64,000 nt of DNA from Autumnicola sp041679265 (GTDB taxonomy: Bacteria > Bacteroidota > Bacteroidia > Flavobacteriales > Flavobacteriaceae): the NCBI RefSeq assembly GCF_041679265.1, contig NZ_JBGFSM010000001.1, positions 248,001 to 312,000 on the forward strand. Reading direction: 5' to 3'. Within the stretch, counting starts at the first letter, position 1, and every line of letters starts with the position of its first letter. A program made the position numbers and the translations under genes. This document shows, in pieces, positions 8,581 through 17,260 of the stretch. Below the pieces are notes generated by a model that ran no database searches, was not told where the DNA came from, and saw nothing but the letters and a program-made list of their open reading frames with translations.

Positions 8581-9984
8581 TTAGTTGCCTGAACCATAAC
8601 CTAATATATTCAACATTTCTTCTACATTTTGCTGGGCGCTGAATAATTGTGTTGTTATCCTGCCATTCTCATCCTTATCTATAAGAATATGCTTTGGCTG
8701 CGGGATAAGACAGTGTTGTAAACCTCCAAACCCCCCAATGGTTTCCTGATACGCACCGGTATTAAAAAAGCCAATATAAAGGGGCTTGTCCCGTTTATAT
8801 TTAGGAAGATAAATAGCGTTGGTATTTTGTTCAGAATTATAATAATCGTCACTGTCACAAGTTAATCCTCCAAGGAGCACCCGTTCATATTCATCATTCC
8901 ACCTGTTTACGGCCAGCATCACAAATTTTTTACTAATCGCCCAGGTATCGGGAAGTGTGGTAATAAAGGACGAATTGATCATATTCCATTTCTCACGGTC
9001 ATTTTGTTGCTTCTGGTATAGAATTTCATAGATCGCGCCACCGCTTTCTCCCACGGTAAAACTCCCGAATTCAGTAAAAATATGGGGTACATCCACATCT
9101 GCTTCGGCGCAGGCCAGTTTTATCTGGTTAATGATCTCCTCTACCATGTAGGCGTAATCATAATCAAAAGCAAGGGAATTTTTTATAGGAAAGCCTCCTC
9201 CTATATTCAGACTGTCAAGGCTGGGGCAGATTTTCTTAAGGTTTATATACACCTTAAGGCATTTGTTTAGCTCGTTCCAGTAATATGCGGTATCGCGAAT
9301 CCCGGTATTGATAAAGAAATGCAACATTCGCAAGTTTACCTTATCATTGCTTTTAATCTTTTGGTTGTAAAAAGGAACAATATCCTTATACCCAATCCCA
9401 AGGCGGGAGGTATAGAATTCAAATTTTGGTTCTTCTTCAGAAGCAATGCGAATCCCAACTTCAAAATCCTCTTCAATGTTATCACTAAGAAGATCTATTT
9501 CTTCATAATTGTCTATAATTGGAATACAGTTTTTATGCCCTTCATTTACCAATCTTGAAATGTTAGAAATATACTGGTCACGCTTAAAACCGTTGCAGAT
9601 CACATAGGTATCATCGGTTATTTTTCCTGAAGCCTTTAATTTTTCAACAATATTAATATCAAAAGCAGAAGAGGTCTCAATATGAATATCATTTTTAAGG
9701 GCTTCCTTAAGCACATGCTCAAAATGAGAACTTTTTGTGCAATAACAGTAATTATACCTTCCCTGATAATCATGCTTTTCTATAGCATCCCGGAACCACT
9801 TCTTTGCCCGGTTAATATTTTCTGAAATTTTGGGCAGGTAAGTGAATTTTAAGGGAGCACCATATTTTTCCACAAGATGCATCAAATCTATATTGTGGAA
9901 ATGAAGTCCGTTTTCTTCAAGTTTAAATTCTTCCTGCGGGAAATAGTAGGTTTGGTCTATTAGATCTCTATACTTGGTATTCAA
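8581..9984 (-). CDS. speA: Arginine decarboxylase (alanine-racemase fold)
   Basis: This 467-residue protein belongs to the short Bacteroidota branch of PLP-dependent group IV decarboxylases. The PLP lysine lies in the YCYCTKSSHF segment near residues 79-88, GGGFPIKNS near 262 matches the glycine-rich phosphate-binding loop, and a C-terminal SDDYY-type segment and GFFNTGAYQ near 405-420 complete the active site. It is much shorter than proteobacterial SpeA (about 630-660 aa). It would convert arginine to agmatine for the agmatinase 55 bp downstream. A region with three consecutive hairpins lies 97-185 bases upstream of its start and may regulate it. Confidence 0.9.
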   Translation of the reverse strand: MNTKYRDLIDQTYYFPQEEFKLEENGLHFHNIDLMHLVEKYGAPLKFTYLPKISENINRAKKWFRDAIEKHDYQGRYNYCYCTKSSHFEHVLKEALKNDIHIETSSAFDINIVEKLKASGKITDDTYVICNGFKRDQYISNISRLVNEGHKNCIPIIDNYEEIDLLSDNIEEDFEVGIRIASEEEPKFEFYTSRLGIGYKDIVPFYNQKIKSNDKVNLRMLHFFINTGIRDTAYYWNELNKCLKVYINLKKICPSLDSLNIGGGFPIKNSLAFDYDYAYMVEEIINQIKLACAEADVDVPHIFTEFGSFTVGESGGAIYEILYQKQQNDREKWNMINSSFITTLPDTWAISKKFVMLAVNRWNDEYERVLLGGLTCDSDDYYNSEQNTNAIYLPKYKRDKPLYIGFFNTGAYQETIGGFGGLQHCLIPQPKHILIDKDENGRITTQLFSAQQNVEEMLNILGYGSGN

Positions 9985-10357
9985 TGGATTATTTTAATTT
10001 TAAAGAGTAAAAATTAGGCATTAATTTATTGTACCAAAAAATATGATTGGTAAATTATTGTTAAGAAAGATTTTCTGAGAGCCCGGCGATACCTTCCCGC
10101 TGTTTAGGGAAGACAATTCCTTACGCTGCATGTAAGCAACCTGGATGGAAAAAGAGTATGTCACTCTTTATTATTGTTTATCATCAACAGTTTTAATCTT
10201 TAGAATTTAGATCGTAAAACTGATGTAAATGTATAAAAAAATTATTTCAAACCTCATCCTGAGAAAAATTCAGAAGATTTTTTCCTGGCAGGAAATTACC
10301 TTAAACAGTGATTAAAGTTTAGGTATTTTGTAAAGCAGCAAAGTCCTTTTAAAATGG
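9985..10357. other. Intergenic region between speA and rluB
   Basis: This 373-bp gap has no credible ORF. It is AT-rich apart from a central stretch at about 10076-10150. That stretch holds three successive hairpins, described separately. I see no convincing promoter motif on either strand. Confidence 0.7.
10081..10169 (-). promoter_or_regulatory. Structured leader candidate upstream of speA
   Basis: Three consecutive stem-loops occur within 90 bases. AAAGAGT/ACTCTTT is at 10151-10157 and 10163-10169, CTTAC/GTAAG at 10120-10124 and 10132-10136, and CTTCCC/GGGAAG at 10093-10098 and 10107-10112. A GC-rich tail (GCCCGGCGAT at 10081-10090) follows. The stretch stands out from AT-rich surroundings and lies in the 5' region of speA. 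I compared it by eye with TPP, SAM and guanidine riboswitches and found no convincing match. A leader RNA is inferred. Confidence 0.35.
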
Positions 10358-11206
10358 CTAAAGATTACGAAGGTTTATGAGTTCCTGGTTGGTTAACACT
10401 CTAAACCGGCCCCTTGGAAGATCCTTTTTTGTTAATCCGCCAAAGACCACGCGGTCCAGCCTTACCACCTCATAGCCCAGGCTTTTAAAAAGTTTCTGGA
10501 CAATATGTGCTTTAATACTTTTAATTTCCAGTCCAATTTCATTTTTTGGCCGGTCTGTAACATAGCTTATCTCCTGGACAGTTAGTTTGCTTTTTTCAAT
10601 AAAAACGCCTTCCCTTATCTTTTCCAGATCCTCCTGTGAAAGGGGTTTATTTAGCTCTACATGGTAAATCTGTCGGATGCCGTTTTTTGGTTTTGCAAGA
10701 TTTTTAGCCAATGTCCCATCATTGGTAAAAACCAGTAAACCTGTAGCCTGTGTATCTAGTTTTCCTACGGGATCCAACTTAGATTTTGAAGCCCTGCTCA
10801 TAATATCCATTACGGTTCTCCCACCTTTTTCAATGCTTCCCGTGGTGTAGAATCCTTTTGGTTTGTTCAGCAGAAAATATTCCGGTTTATCAGGACTTAC
10901 ACTACGGCCGTCAAACTTCACCTCATCATCTAGCTGTACCTTATAACCCATTTCAGTTACCGTTTTACCATTTACGGTAACGTTGCCGGCTGAAATAAAA
11001 ATATCGGCATCCCTCCTGGAGCATATCCCGGCATTGGCAATATATTTATTAAGGCGAATCCCGCCGGCATCAGCTGCTTTTTTAGGGGGCGCTGCTGTCT
11101 TATCCTTTTTACCCACGGGCGCATTTCCCCTGGCATAGGATTTTTTTCGCTCCCCACCTTGCCTTCCGCTCATTTTGCCTCGTGAAGAATTATCGTTTCT
11201 GCTCAT
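10358..11206 (-). CDS. rluB: 23S rRNA/tRNA pseudouridine synthase, RluB/RsuA family
   Basis: The 282-residue protein has a very basic, low-complexity N terminus (residues 1-50, rich in Lys, Arg and Gly). An S4 RNA-binding domain (RLNKYIANAGICSRRDAD near 51-68) and an RsuA-type catalytic domain follow. The catalytic aspartate is in PVGKLDTQATGLLVF near residues 141-155. The family isomerises uridine in the large-subunit rRNA. The basic extension is common in flavobacterial members. It lies with the isoprenoid genes, an order familiar from other flavobacteria. RluB is the usual annotation, but RluF or RsuA specificity cannot be excluded. Confidence 0.85.
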   Translation of the reverse strand: MSRNDNSSRGKMSGRQGGERKKSYARGNAPVGKKDKTAAPPKKAADAGGIRLNKYIANAGICSRRDADIFISAGNVTVNGKTVTEMGYKVQLDDEVKFDGRSVSPDKPEYFLLNKPKGFYTTGSIEKGGRTVMDIMSRASKSKLDPVGKLDTQATGLLVFTNDGTLAKNLAKPKNGIRQIYHVELNKPLSQEDLEKIREGVFIEKSKLTVQEISYVTDRPKNEIGLEIKSIKAHIVQKLFKSLGYEVVRLDRVVFGGLTKKDLPRGRFRVLTNQELINLRNL

Positions 11207-11310
11207 ACTGATATTTTTTGCAAAGATACTGGATAGATTGTGAGTTAAATAAGATTTAATGAAAGATTTGTGGAGACGCTACCATTTCGTGGAAATCCAG
11301 TCTTCTGCAT

Positions 11311-11787
11311 TTAATATTCTATACGGTTGTTTTTTTCCTGCCATTTTTTAAAAACAGGCAGGCCTTCTTCCCTGGCCATTTTTACAAATTTTATGCGCCG
11401 GTCTTGCATGTCTTTATCTATTTCGTCATAAATAAACTGATCATCAAAACCAATTTCAGCGGCATCATCACGGTCTAAGGCATAGTATACTTCTTTTGGC
11501 CGTGCCCAGTAAATAGCTCCAAGGCACATTGGGCAGGGCTCGCAGGAAGTGTACAAAATACAGCCATCCAATTGGAAACTCTCCAGTTCTTTACAAGCTT
11601 TCCTAATGGCTACCACCTCTGCATGGGCAGTAGGATCGTTGGTGGAAGTTACCTTGTTGTAAGCTTCAGCTATAATTTCATTATCTTTTACTATTACGGC
11701 GCCAAATGGGCCGCCGGCACCTTTATCCATTCCTTTTTCAGCAAGCGCAATGGCACGCTTTAGGAATTCTTCATGAGTTTTATTCAT
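11311..11787 (-). CDS. Nucleoside/guanine deaminase of the cytidine-deaminase superfamily
   Basis: The 158-residue protein has the zinc-site pair of this superfamily: HAEVVAIRKA near residues 55-64 and CEPCPMCLGAIYWAR near 81-95, giving His, Cys, Cys ligands and a catalytic Glu. Length and the C-terminal FKKW-type ending resemble guanine deaminase (GuaD/YkoA-type) more than the tRNA adenosine deaminase TadA, which is usually longer at the N terminus and shows different motifs around the anticodon-binding face. Substrate is therefore probably guanine or a related base, but tRNA deamination is not excluded. It stands alone in a minus-strand run. Confidence 0.85.
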   Translation of the reverse strand: MNKTHEEFLKRAIALAEKGMDKGAGGPFGAVIVKDNEIIAEAYNKVTSTNDPTAHAEVVAIRKACKELESFQLDGCILYTSCEPCPMCLGAIYWARPKEVYYALDRDDAAEIGFDDQFIYDEIDKDMQDRRIKFVKMAREEGLPVFKKWQEKNNRIEY

Positions 11788-11932
11788 TTAATCTAAATTT
11801 TCTTCCGGCTTTGTGCCGAAGGGATTTTAAGAATTTATTGCTAAGTCATTCAATTAAGACAGCAAAATTAATCAAAATGCAACTTCTGCTGTTTTTAATG
11901 CCGAAGGATTCTTCCGAAGAAATTATAAGAGA

Positions 11933-12838
11933 TTAAAATACCCGGGTAAGCACCTCATCGGGATCTATGAGCAAAATGCTAAAAACCCCTGCCACAATAA
12001 TTAATTTCAAAATATTGTGCAACACCAGGTATTGCCACTTTGCTTTACTGAAGTAGAGGAAAAGCAGAAAAAATACCAGCAGGCCCAGCGAAGCAAAAAA
12101 GTAGTAATCCATATACCCAATTTCAAACCGGGTGCTAAGCAGCATTAACGGCACTACGGCCAGTACCGCAAGCACGGCAAGGAAGAATTTGCTCCATTTT
12201 TCCCCGTAAACCAGCGGGATGGTTCTATAATTCTGCACCAGGTCGCCCTGCATATTTTCCAGGTCTTTTACCAGCTCCCGCATCACAATCATTAAATATA
12301 AAAATGTGGCATGAATAAAAATAACGGTTTCAAAATTCTTGTAATAGATGAAAATGGCAAAAAACGGACTTATGGTTAAAATGGAAGCCACAAGATTACC
12401 TACAAAAAGAATTTTTTTAAGCCGGTGGGAGTAAAACCAGATCACGAAAATGTAAAGTGAAAAGAACACCACCGCACGAAAGGAGACATAACTCGCAAAG
12501 AAAATCGCTGCAAAATTTAGAATAAAATATACAGAGAGCTTGGTGCGCTGGCTAACCACCCTGTCCAGCATGGTTTTTTTGGGCCTGTTAATAAGGTCTT
12601 TTTCGCTGTCGTAAAAATTATTTATAATATACCCGGAAGCTATTACCGTTGCGGTGGAAAGGATTAAAAAAAACAGGTTATCATCAAAAAGGATATCCCT
12701 TAGGGGCAAATCGTGTGCGAGAATAAACGCTGAAGTTAAATACTGCGCGATAATTACAATAAGGATGTTGTAACCGCGCACCACAGAAAACAAACTAAGC
12801 AACTTAAGCAAAAAGCGTTTGTTCATTAAGGCCGACAT
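11933..12838 (-). CDS. UbiA-family prenyltransferase (geranylgeranylglycerol-phosphate geranylgeranyltransferase-like)
   Basis: This 301-residue integral membrane protein has about eight to nine helices and an Asp-rich motif (NNFYDSEKDLINRPKK near residues 67-82) that binds the Mg-diphosphate of the prenyl donor. A second acidic stretch (MRELVKDLENMQGD near 184-197) marks the other half of the active site. Flavobacterial homologues are annotated as archaeal-type DGGGP synthase. The gene sits 13 bp downstream of mevalonate kinase, so it probably uses isoprenoids from that pathway. Menaquinone or heme prenylation are alternatives, but the location argues for a dedicated lipid. Confidence 0.8.
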   Translation of the reverse strand: MSALMNKRFLLKLLSLFSVVRGYNILIVIIAQYLTSAFILAHDLPLRDILFDDNLFFLILSTATVIASGYIINNFYDSEKDLINRPKKTMLDRVVSQRTKLSVYFILNFAAIFFASYVSFRAVVFFSLYIFVIWFYSHRLKKILFVGNLVASILTISPFFAIFIYYKNFETVIFIHATFLYLMIVMRELVKDLENMQGDLVQNYRTIPLVYGEKWSKFFLAVLAVLAVVPLMLLSTRFEIGYMDYYFFASLGLLVFFLLFLYFSKAKWQYLVLHNILKLIIVAGVFSILLIDPDEVLTRVF

Positions 12839-12851
12839 GTATTTTTAAGTT

Positions 12852-13790
12852 CTAGAAGTTATAGACTACCTCTAAATTATAGCCTTTAAGCGCTTTTTTG
12901 GCCTTTTCTATATCTTCTGTAAAACCTAAAATATATCCACCGCCACCGGAACCACAAAGTTTTAAATAATAGTCGTTGGTATCGATCCCCTGCTTCCAGA
13001 TTTTATGAAATTGTGCCGGGATCATAGGTTTAAAATTATCCAGCACCACATGGGAAAGGCTTTTCACATTTTTAAAAAGCGATTTTACATCTCCCTTTAA
13101 AAAATCGTCCACACAGGCATCGGTGTGTTTTACAAACTGGTCTTTGAGCATCTTCCGGAAAGGTTCCTGCTTCATGTTTTCCATAAAAATACTTACCATT
13201 GGGCCCGTTTCCCCGGTGATTCCGCTGTCCAGTAAAAAGACTGCTCCTGTTCCCTTTTCAGTTTGGGAAGGAATTCCCGCAGGCTCGATATTGTCTTTAG
13301 AGTTTATGAGAATTGGGATGCTCAGGTAAGAATTTAACGGATCAAGGCCTGAAGATTTCCCGTGAAAGAAGGACTCCATTTCCCCAAAAATTTTCTTCAG
13401 TTTCAATAATTTATCCCTGGTAAGGTTTTCGAGAACAGTAATTTTATCTGTAGCGTATTTATCATAAATAGCAGCCACAAGAGCGCCGCTACTCCCTACC
13501 CCGTAACCTTGCGGGATGCTGGAATCAAAATACATTCCATTAGCAATATCGGCATTTAAACTTTCCAGGTCAAAATGTACCAGTTGCGGATTTTTCAGCT
13601 CAAGGTCTTTCAGATAATCTGCAAAACGCTGCAAATTAAGGTTAGATCTTTTAGCCTCTTCAGAAGGATCCTCAGATACTTTCAAAGCGCCGTTGTAAAA
13701 ATTATAAGGTATGGATAAACCTTTGGAATCTTTGATAATTCCATATTCCCCGAAAAGAAGAATTTTTGAATAAAATAAAGGTCCTTTCAT
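12852..13790 (-). CDS. Mevalonate kinase-like GHMP kinase
   Basis: The 312-residue protein shows the GHMP kinase glycine-rich ATP loop (PQGYGVGSSGALVAA near residues 92-106) and a C-terminal glycine motif (KLCGSGGGGYILGF near 281-294). Position between diphosphomevalonate decarboxylase and the UbiA gene points to phosphorylation of mevalonate in the mevalonate route to isopentenyl diphosphate. No phosphomevalonate kinase gene is in the window, so I cannot separate mevalonate kinase from a phosphomevalonate kinase role by sequence alone. The start ATG follows an AT-rich spacer after the frameshifted four-helix gene. Confidence 0.85.
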   Translation of the reverse strand: MKGPLFYSKILLFGEYGIIKDSKGLSIPYNFYNGALKVSEDPSEEAKRSNLNLQRFADYLKDLELKNPQLVHFDLESLNADIANGMYFDSSIPQGYGVGSSGALVAAIYDKYATDKITVLENLTRDKLLKLKKIFGEMESFFHGKSSGLDPLNSYLSIPILINSKDNIEPAGIPSQTEKGTGAVFLLDSGITGETGPMVSIFMENMKQEPFRKMLKDQFVKHTDACVDDFLKGDVKSLFKNVKSLSHVVLDNFKPMIPAQFHKIWKQGIDTNDYYLKLCGSGGGGYILGFTEDIEKAKKALKGYNLEVVYNF

Positions 13791-13826
13791 AAATTTACAT
13801 TTGACAATGGTTAATGGAAAATGTAA

Positions 13827-14179
13827 TTACTTCTGCTTTGCAGTCTTTAATATTGCTACCAGTAACTTCAAAATTTCCTTAATGTCTTTTTGCGAATCCA
13901 GATAATTTTCTTTTTCTAAATAATCTGTCGCATTTAATAGCTCAAGCCAGTATTCTGTTTCATTCGCCTCTTTAAGCGCTATAGCCATTTTATGATAAAA
14001 TCTGCCTTGCTTTCTGCCTGTTCTGCTTCTCTCACCAATGCACCAATTGCGGTACCCGATCGAAGCAATTGTTTGGACATTACAAATTCTTTATTCACAG
14101 AAGTCAGAAGCTTATATAAAGTAACAATTTTTACAGAGAACTGAAAACTTTTTATTTTTATAACATTTTCTCTCTCCAT
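13827..14179 (-). pseudogene. Four-helix-bundle (23S rRNA IVS-type) protein gene with frameshift
   Basis: The first 66 codons (14179 down to 13979) encode a typical start of the small four-helix-bundle family, with LLRSGTAIGALVREAEQAES. That frame then stops right after DFIIKWL. In the next frame the family's second half resumes immediately as MAIALKEANETEYWLELL and ends with ATLKTAKQK-like residues at 13827. Joining the frames needs a single extra A in the AAAA run at about 13986-13989, giving DFIIKMAIALKEANE. So the gene is either broken by a one-base deletion or the base is an assembly error. The intact family is about 115-120 residues, of unknown function. It lies between mevalonate kinase and diphosphomevalonate decarboxylase. 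Confidence 0.85.
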
Positions 14180-14188
14180 TGTACATTA

Positions 14189-15280
14189 TCAATTTTCCAT
14201 TGACAACTGCTTTGCTCCGCTTCCCAACTGGTCGCAAATATACTGCCCATTTTCACAACAGGCAACTAACTCATTCTTAATGAATTCAAAAATTTCATTT
14301 TTATTTTTCTCAGGGTAAAGTACATGCACATTGGCTCCGGCATCCAGGGTGAAGCATACCGGCAGACTAGTCTCTCTTCTAAAATCCCATATCTTGTTAA
14401 TGATCTTCAGGGTATTGGGCTTCATCAGGATAAAATAAGGCATACTGCTCATCATCATCGCGTGCAGGGAAAGCGCTTCATTTTCTACAATTTTAATAAA
14501 TTCCTCCAGATTCCCTTCCGCAAAAACCGGCTTAAGGTTTGTAAGATTTGTCTCTGCCTGCTTAAAACGAACATCAGCAAAGGGATGGCCGTGCATTAAA
14601 TCATGCCCAACACTGCTGCTCACTTCCTTTTTGCCTTTATCCACAAGTAAAATGGTATCCTGATAGTTTCTAAAAATTTCATGAACCTCATCAGGATAAA
14701 CAATCCCATACAAATCACTGCTTCCCTTAATATTTTCATGTTCTCCCCAAACCACCATTTCACCTTTTATACTCCTACAGGCACTTCCTGAACCGAGCCT
14801 TGCCAGAAAGGATGCTTTCCTATTAAAAAAGCCCTCCGACATTTCAGGGTTTAGTTCCTTTTCCAGGCTCATCATACACAAAGCCAAGGCACTCATCCCG
14901 CTGGCCGAAGAAGCAATCCCGCTACTGTGCGGGAAGGTATTTTCAGAATAAATTTTAAAGGAGTAATCTTTAAGAAAAGGACAATAACTTTCAATCCGCT
15001 TAAAAAAAGTATTGATTTTTGGCTTAAAATCATCCTTTTTCCTGCCCTCAAAAAAAACTTCAAATTCAAAATCTTCTCCTGAATTTTTCTTCTGAAAATC
15101 AAGCCGGGTTAGTGTTTTACAATGATCTAACGTGAAACTTACTGAGGGATTGGCGGGAATCTGCTTTGGCTTTTTCCCCCAGTACTTCACCAGGGCTATA
15201 TTACTGGGCGACTGCCATTTAAAACTCCCATTTTTAACTGACTCTGAATATTCCTGCGGAAGAAACTCCTCTACGCTCAT
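14189..15280 (-). CDS. mvaD: Diphosphomevalonate decarboxylase
   Basis: This 363-residue GHMP-family enzyme carries the signature VKYWGKKPKQIPANPSVSFT near residues 29-48, the ATP loop SSGIASSASGMSALA near 118-132 and the late LDAGANVHVLYP segment near 315-326. It catalyses ATP-dependent decarboxylation of diphosphomevalonate to isopentenyl diphosphate. It heads the minus-strand isoprenoid run with mevalonate kinase and UbiA downstream. Length is at the long end for the family because of a flavobacterial N-terminal extension. Ten bases separate it from the four-helix gene. Confidence 0.93.
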   Translation of the reverse strand: MSVEEFLPQEYSESVKNGSFKWQSPSNIALVKYWGKKPKQIPANPSVSFTLDHCKTLTRLDFQKKNSGEDFEFEVFFEGRKKDDFKPKINTFFKRIESYCPFLKDYSFKIYSENTFPHSSGIASSASGMSALALCMMSLEKELNPEMSEGFFNRKASFLARLGSGSACRSIKGEMVVWGEHENIKGSSDLYGIVYPDEVHEIFRNYQDTILLVDKGKKEVSSSVGHDLMHGHPFADVRFKQAETNLTNLKPVFAEGNLEEFIKIVENEALSLHAMMMSSMPYFILMKPNTLKIINKIWDFRRETSLPVCFTLDAGANVHVLYPEKNKNEIFEFIKNELVACCENGQYICDQLGSGAKQLSMEN

Positions 15281-15374
15281 TTCTGAAATTTTAACAAAGG
15301 TAATCTTTTATGGAAATGTTTTATAAAGGAGAGTTTCAAATAAATACCTATTTTAGTAGATAAAACCAACCAGG

Positions 15375-15857
15375 ATGAGCCATAAGTTACTCATAAGCAG
15401 CACTATTGCCGTATCCGTCTGTCTTCTTTTTGGCTTTCTTGCAGGTATTGCCACCGAGGCCGGAATTTATGACTGGTACCCAGAATTGCATAAACCCTGG
15501 ATTAATCTGCCGGAATGGATTTTTGGGCCAATGTGGATTATCATGTACTTTATCACCGGAATTGCCGCAGGCCTTGTATGGCATAAAGGTTTTTATCATA
15601 AATGGGTAAAAGTTGCGCTTTACCACTTTGGCTTTCAGCTGCTGTTAAGTGCCTTCTGGTCTATTTTATTTTTTGGATTGCACAAGCCTTTCTGGGCACT
15701 ACTGGACATTATAGCCTTATTTATTTTGGTTCTCATTACCATTAGATGGTTCCGGATAATAAGTGGTACCGCCACGGTGCTCATGATCCCCTATGCTATG
15801 TGGATAATGTTTGCGGCAGTGGTTAATTTTGAAGTGTGGCACCTTAACCCTATTTAG
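15375..15857 (+). CDS. tspO: TspO/MBR family membrane protein
   Basis: A 160-residue protein with five membrane helices and the aromatic-rich signature of tryptophan-rich sensory proteins: YDWYPELHKPWINLPEWIFG near residues 32-51, WSILFFGLHKPFWALLDI near 96-113 and AMWIMFAAVVNFEVWHLN at the C terminus. TspO binds tetrapyrroles and influences porphyrin and stress responses in bacteria. The gene is divergent from mvaD with about 95 bp between them, and it converges with the HI0933 flavoprotein with an 8-bp overlap. Family assignment is strong; the local role is unknown. Confidence 0.93.
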   Translation: MSHKLLISSTIAVSVCLLFGFLAGIATEAGIYDWYPELHKPWINLPEWIFGPMWIIMYFITGIAAGLVWHKGFYHKWVKVALYHFGFQLLLSAFWSILFFGLHKPFWALLDIIALFILVLITIRWFRIISGTATVLMIPYAMWIMFAAVVNFEVWHLNPI

Positions 15858-17061
15858 CAGCAACAGCTTTTGCGGCAATAAACCCCCCGGTCCAGGCATT
15901 TTGAAAATTAAAACCTCCGGTGACCGCATCTATGTTTAAAACCTCTCCCGCAAAAACCAGGTTTTTGCGCAGTTTGCTTTCAAAGGTTTTAAAATTCACT
16001 TCCTTTAAATCCACACCTCCGGCAGTAACAAATTCTTCTTTAAAGGTGCTTTTGCCATTGACTTCAAATTCTGCACGGGTTAGTTGAGATGTGAAGGCCA
16101 ACAGCTGAGATTTATTCAAATTGGCCCAGGTTTCCCGCTCTGTTATTCCCGCTGCTTCTGCCAGGCTTTGCCATAATCGCTTTGGCAGTTCAAACTGGGC
16201 ATTTTTGGCTACCTGCTGCCTGGCGAGCGCTATTTTTAACTGCTTTAAATTTTCGAGGACTTCTTCGGAAGATGATCCCGGCAGCCAGTTCACCGCTATT
16301 TTAAACTGATAATTCCTCTTATTTAAAAACCTAGCGCCCCAGGCCGATAATTTTAAGATTGCCGGGCCGCTTAATCCCCAGTGGGTAATTAACAAGGGCC
16401 CTTCTTCCTGAAGCTTTTCTCCCTGTACCTTTACTTCAGCATAGGTAGAAATTCCCGGTAACTCTTTAATACGTTTATCTTCAATATTAAAAGTGAAAAG
16501 AGAAGGAACGGCGGGAGTTATTTTATGGCCCAGCTGCTCCAGCAATTTCCATATCCTGGGATTGCTGCCGGTGGCTATCACTATTTTTTCTGCGGAATAA
16601 GTAGCTTTTGAAGTTTCGATTTCCCAAAAATCTTCCTCATCGCGAATGGTCTTTACTGTTTCACTTTTCCTGACGTCAATTTTAAGCCTTTGAACTTCCG
16701 CAAGAAAACAGTTAATAATGGTTTCTGAAGTATCCGAAACCGGGAACATCCTCCCGTCTTCTTCAGTTTTAAGCTCTACTCCCCGTTCCTCAAACCAGGC
16801 TATGGTATCGCCGGTCATAAACTGATGAAATGGCCCGCGCAGCTCCTTTTCTCCCCTGGGATAGTTTTTAATCAGGTTATTCGGAATAAATTCGGCATGA
16901 GTAACATTACATCGGCCTCCACCTGAAATACGAACTTTGGTAAGCACATCCTTTCCTCTTTCCAGGATAAGAATTTTAGCTGAAGGCTTCAATTCCGCAG
17001 CATTTATTGCCGTGAAAAACCCTGCAGCACCCCCGCCAATTACTATAATTTCGTAGTTCAT
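15850..17061 (-). CDS. HI0933-family NAD(P)/FAD-dependent flavoprotein
   Basis: This 403-residue flavoprotein starts with a Rossmann dinucleotide loop (GGGAAGFFTAINA near residues 8-20) and has the HI0933/YhiN hallmarks: KVRISGGGRCNVTH near 42-55 and, at the C terminus, GEVLNIDAVTGGFNFQNAW near 373-391. The family is conserved in bacteria, binds FAD and has been suggested to act as an oxidoreductase, without a defined substrate. The gene stands alone on the minus strand and overlaps tspO by 8 bp at the 3' ends. The start agrees with the beginning of the Rossmann fold. Confidence 0.88.
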   Translation of the reverse strand: MNYEIIVIGGGAAGFFTAINAAELKPSAKILILERGKDVLTKVRISGGGRCNVTHAEFIPNNLIKNYPRGEKELRGPFHQFMTGDTIAWFEERGVELKTEEDGRMFPVSDTSETIINCFLAEVQRLKIDVRKSETVKTIRDEEDFWEIETSKATYSAEKIVIATGSNPRIWKLLEQLGHKITPAVPSLFTFNIEDKRIKELPGISTYAEVKVQGEKLQEEGPLLITHWGLSGPAILKLSAWGARFLNKRNYQFKIAVNWLPGSSSEEVLENLKQLKIALARQQVAKNAQFELPKRLWQSLAEAAGITERETWANLNKSQLLAFTSQLTRAEFEVNGKSTFKEEFVTAGGVDLKEVNFKTFESKLRKNLVFAGEVLNIDAVTGGFNFQNAWTGGFIAAKAVAAK

Positions 17062-17260
17062 TTAGTTGTTGGTCCCTTTCTCAGTTGGCAGTCTTTAGTT
17101 ATTAGAAGTTTGTCTTTTCTGATAATGAACAAAAAATAATTCCCATTTATTTTTAACGAGTTGTAATCCTGCATCGTAAAAGAAACAGCCCGCAGATCAC
17201 TGCAGAAATTTTTTTATTTTCCACCCTTAATTCACCATTTTTCTATTCCGAAAATAACTC
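17062..17260. other. Intergenic region left of the heptamer array
   Basis: Together with the array this makes a 329-bp gap between the HI0933 gene and GDPD. The left 199 bp is AT-rich and I see no ORF, promoter or hairpin in it. Confidence 0.6.

Noticed and set aside
10081..10169. TPP riboswitch on either strand of the speA leader
   Set aside because: The words CTGAGA and CAGCGTAAGGA are suggestive, but they lie in the wrong order and opposite strands for a TPP aptamer.
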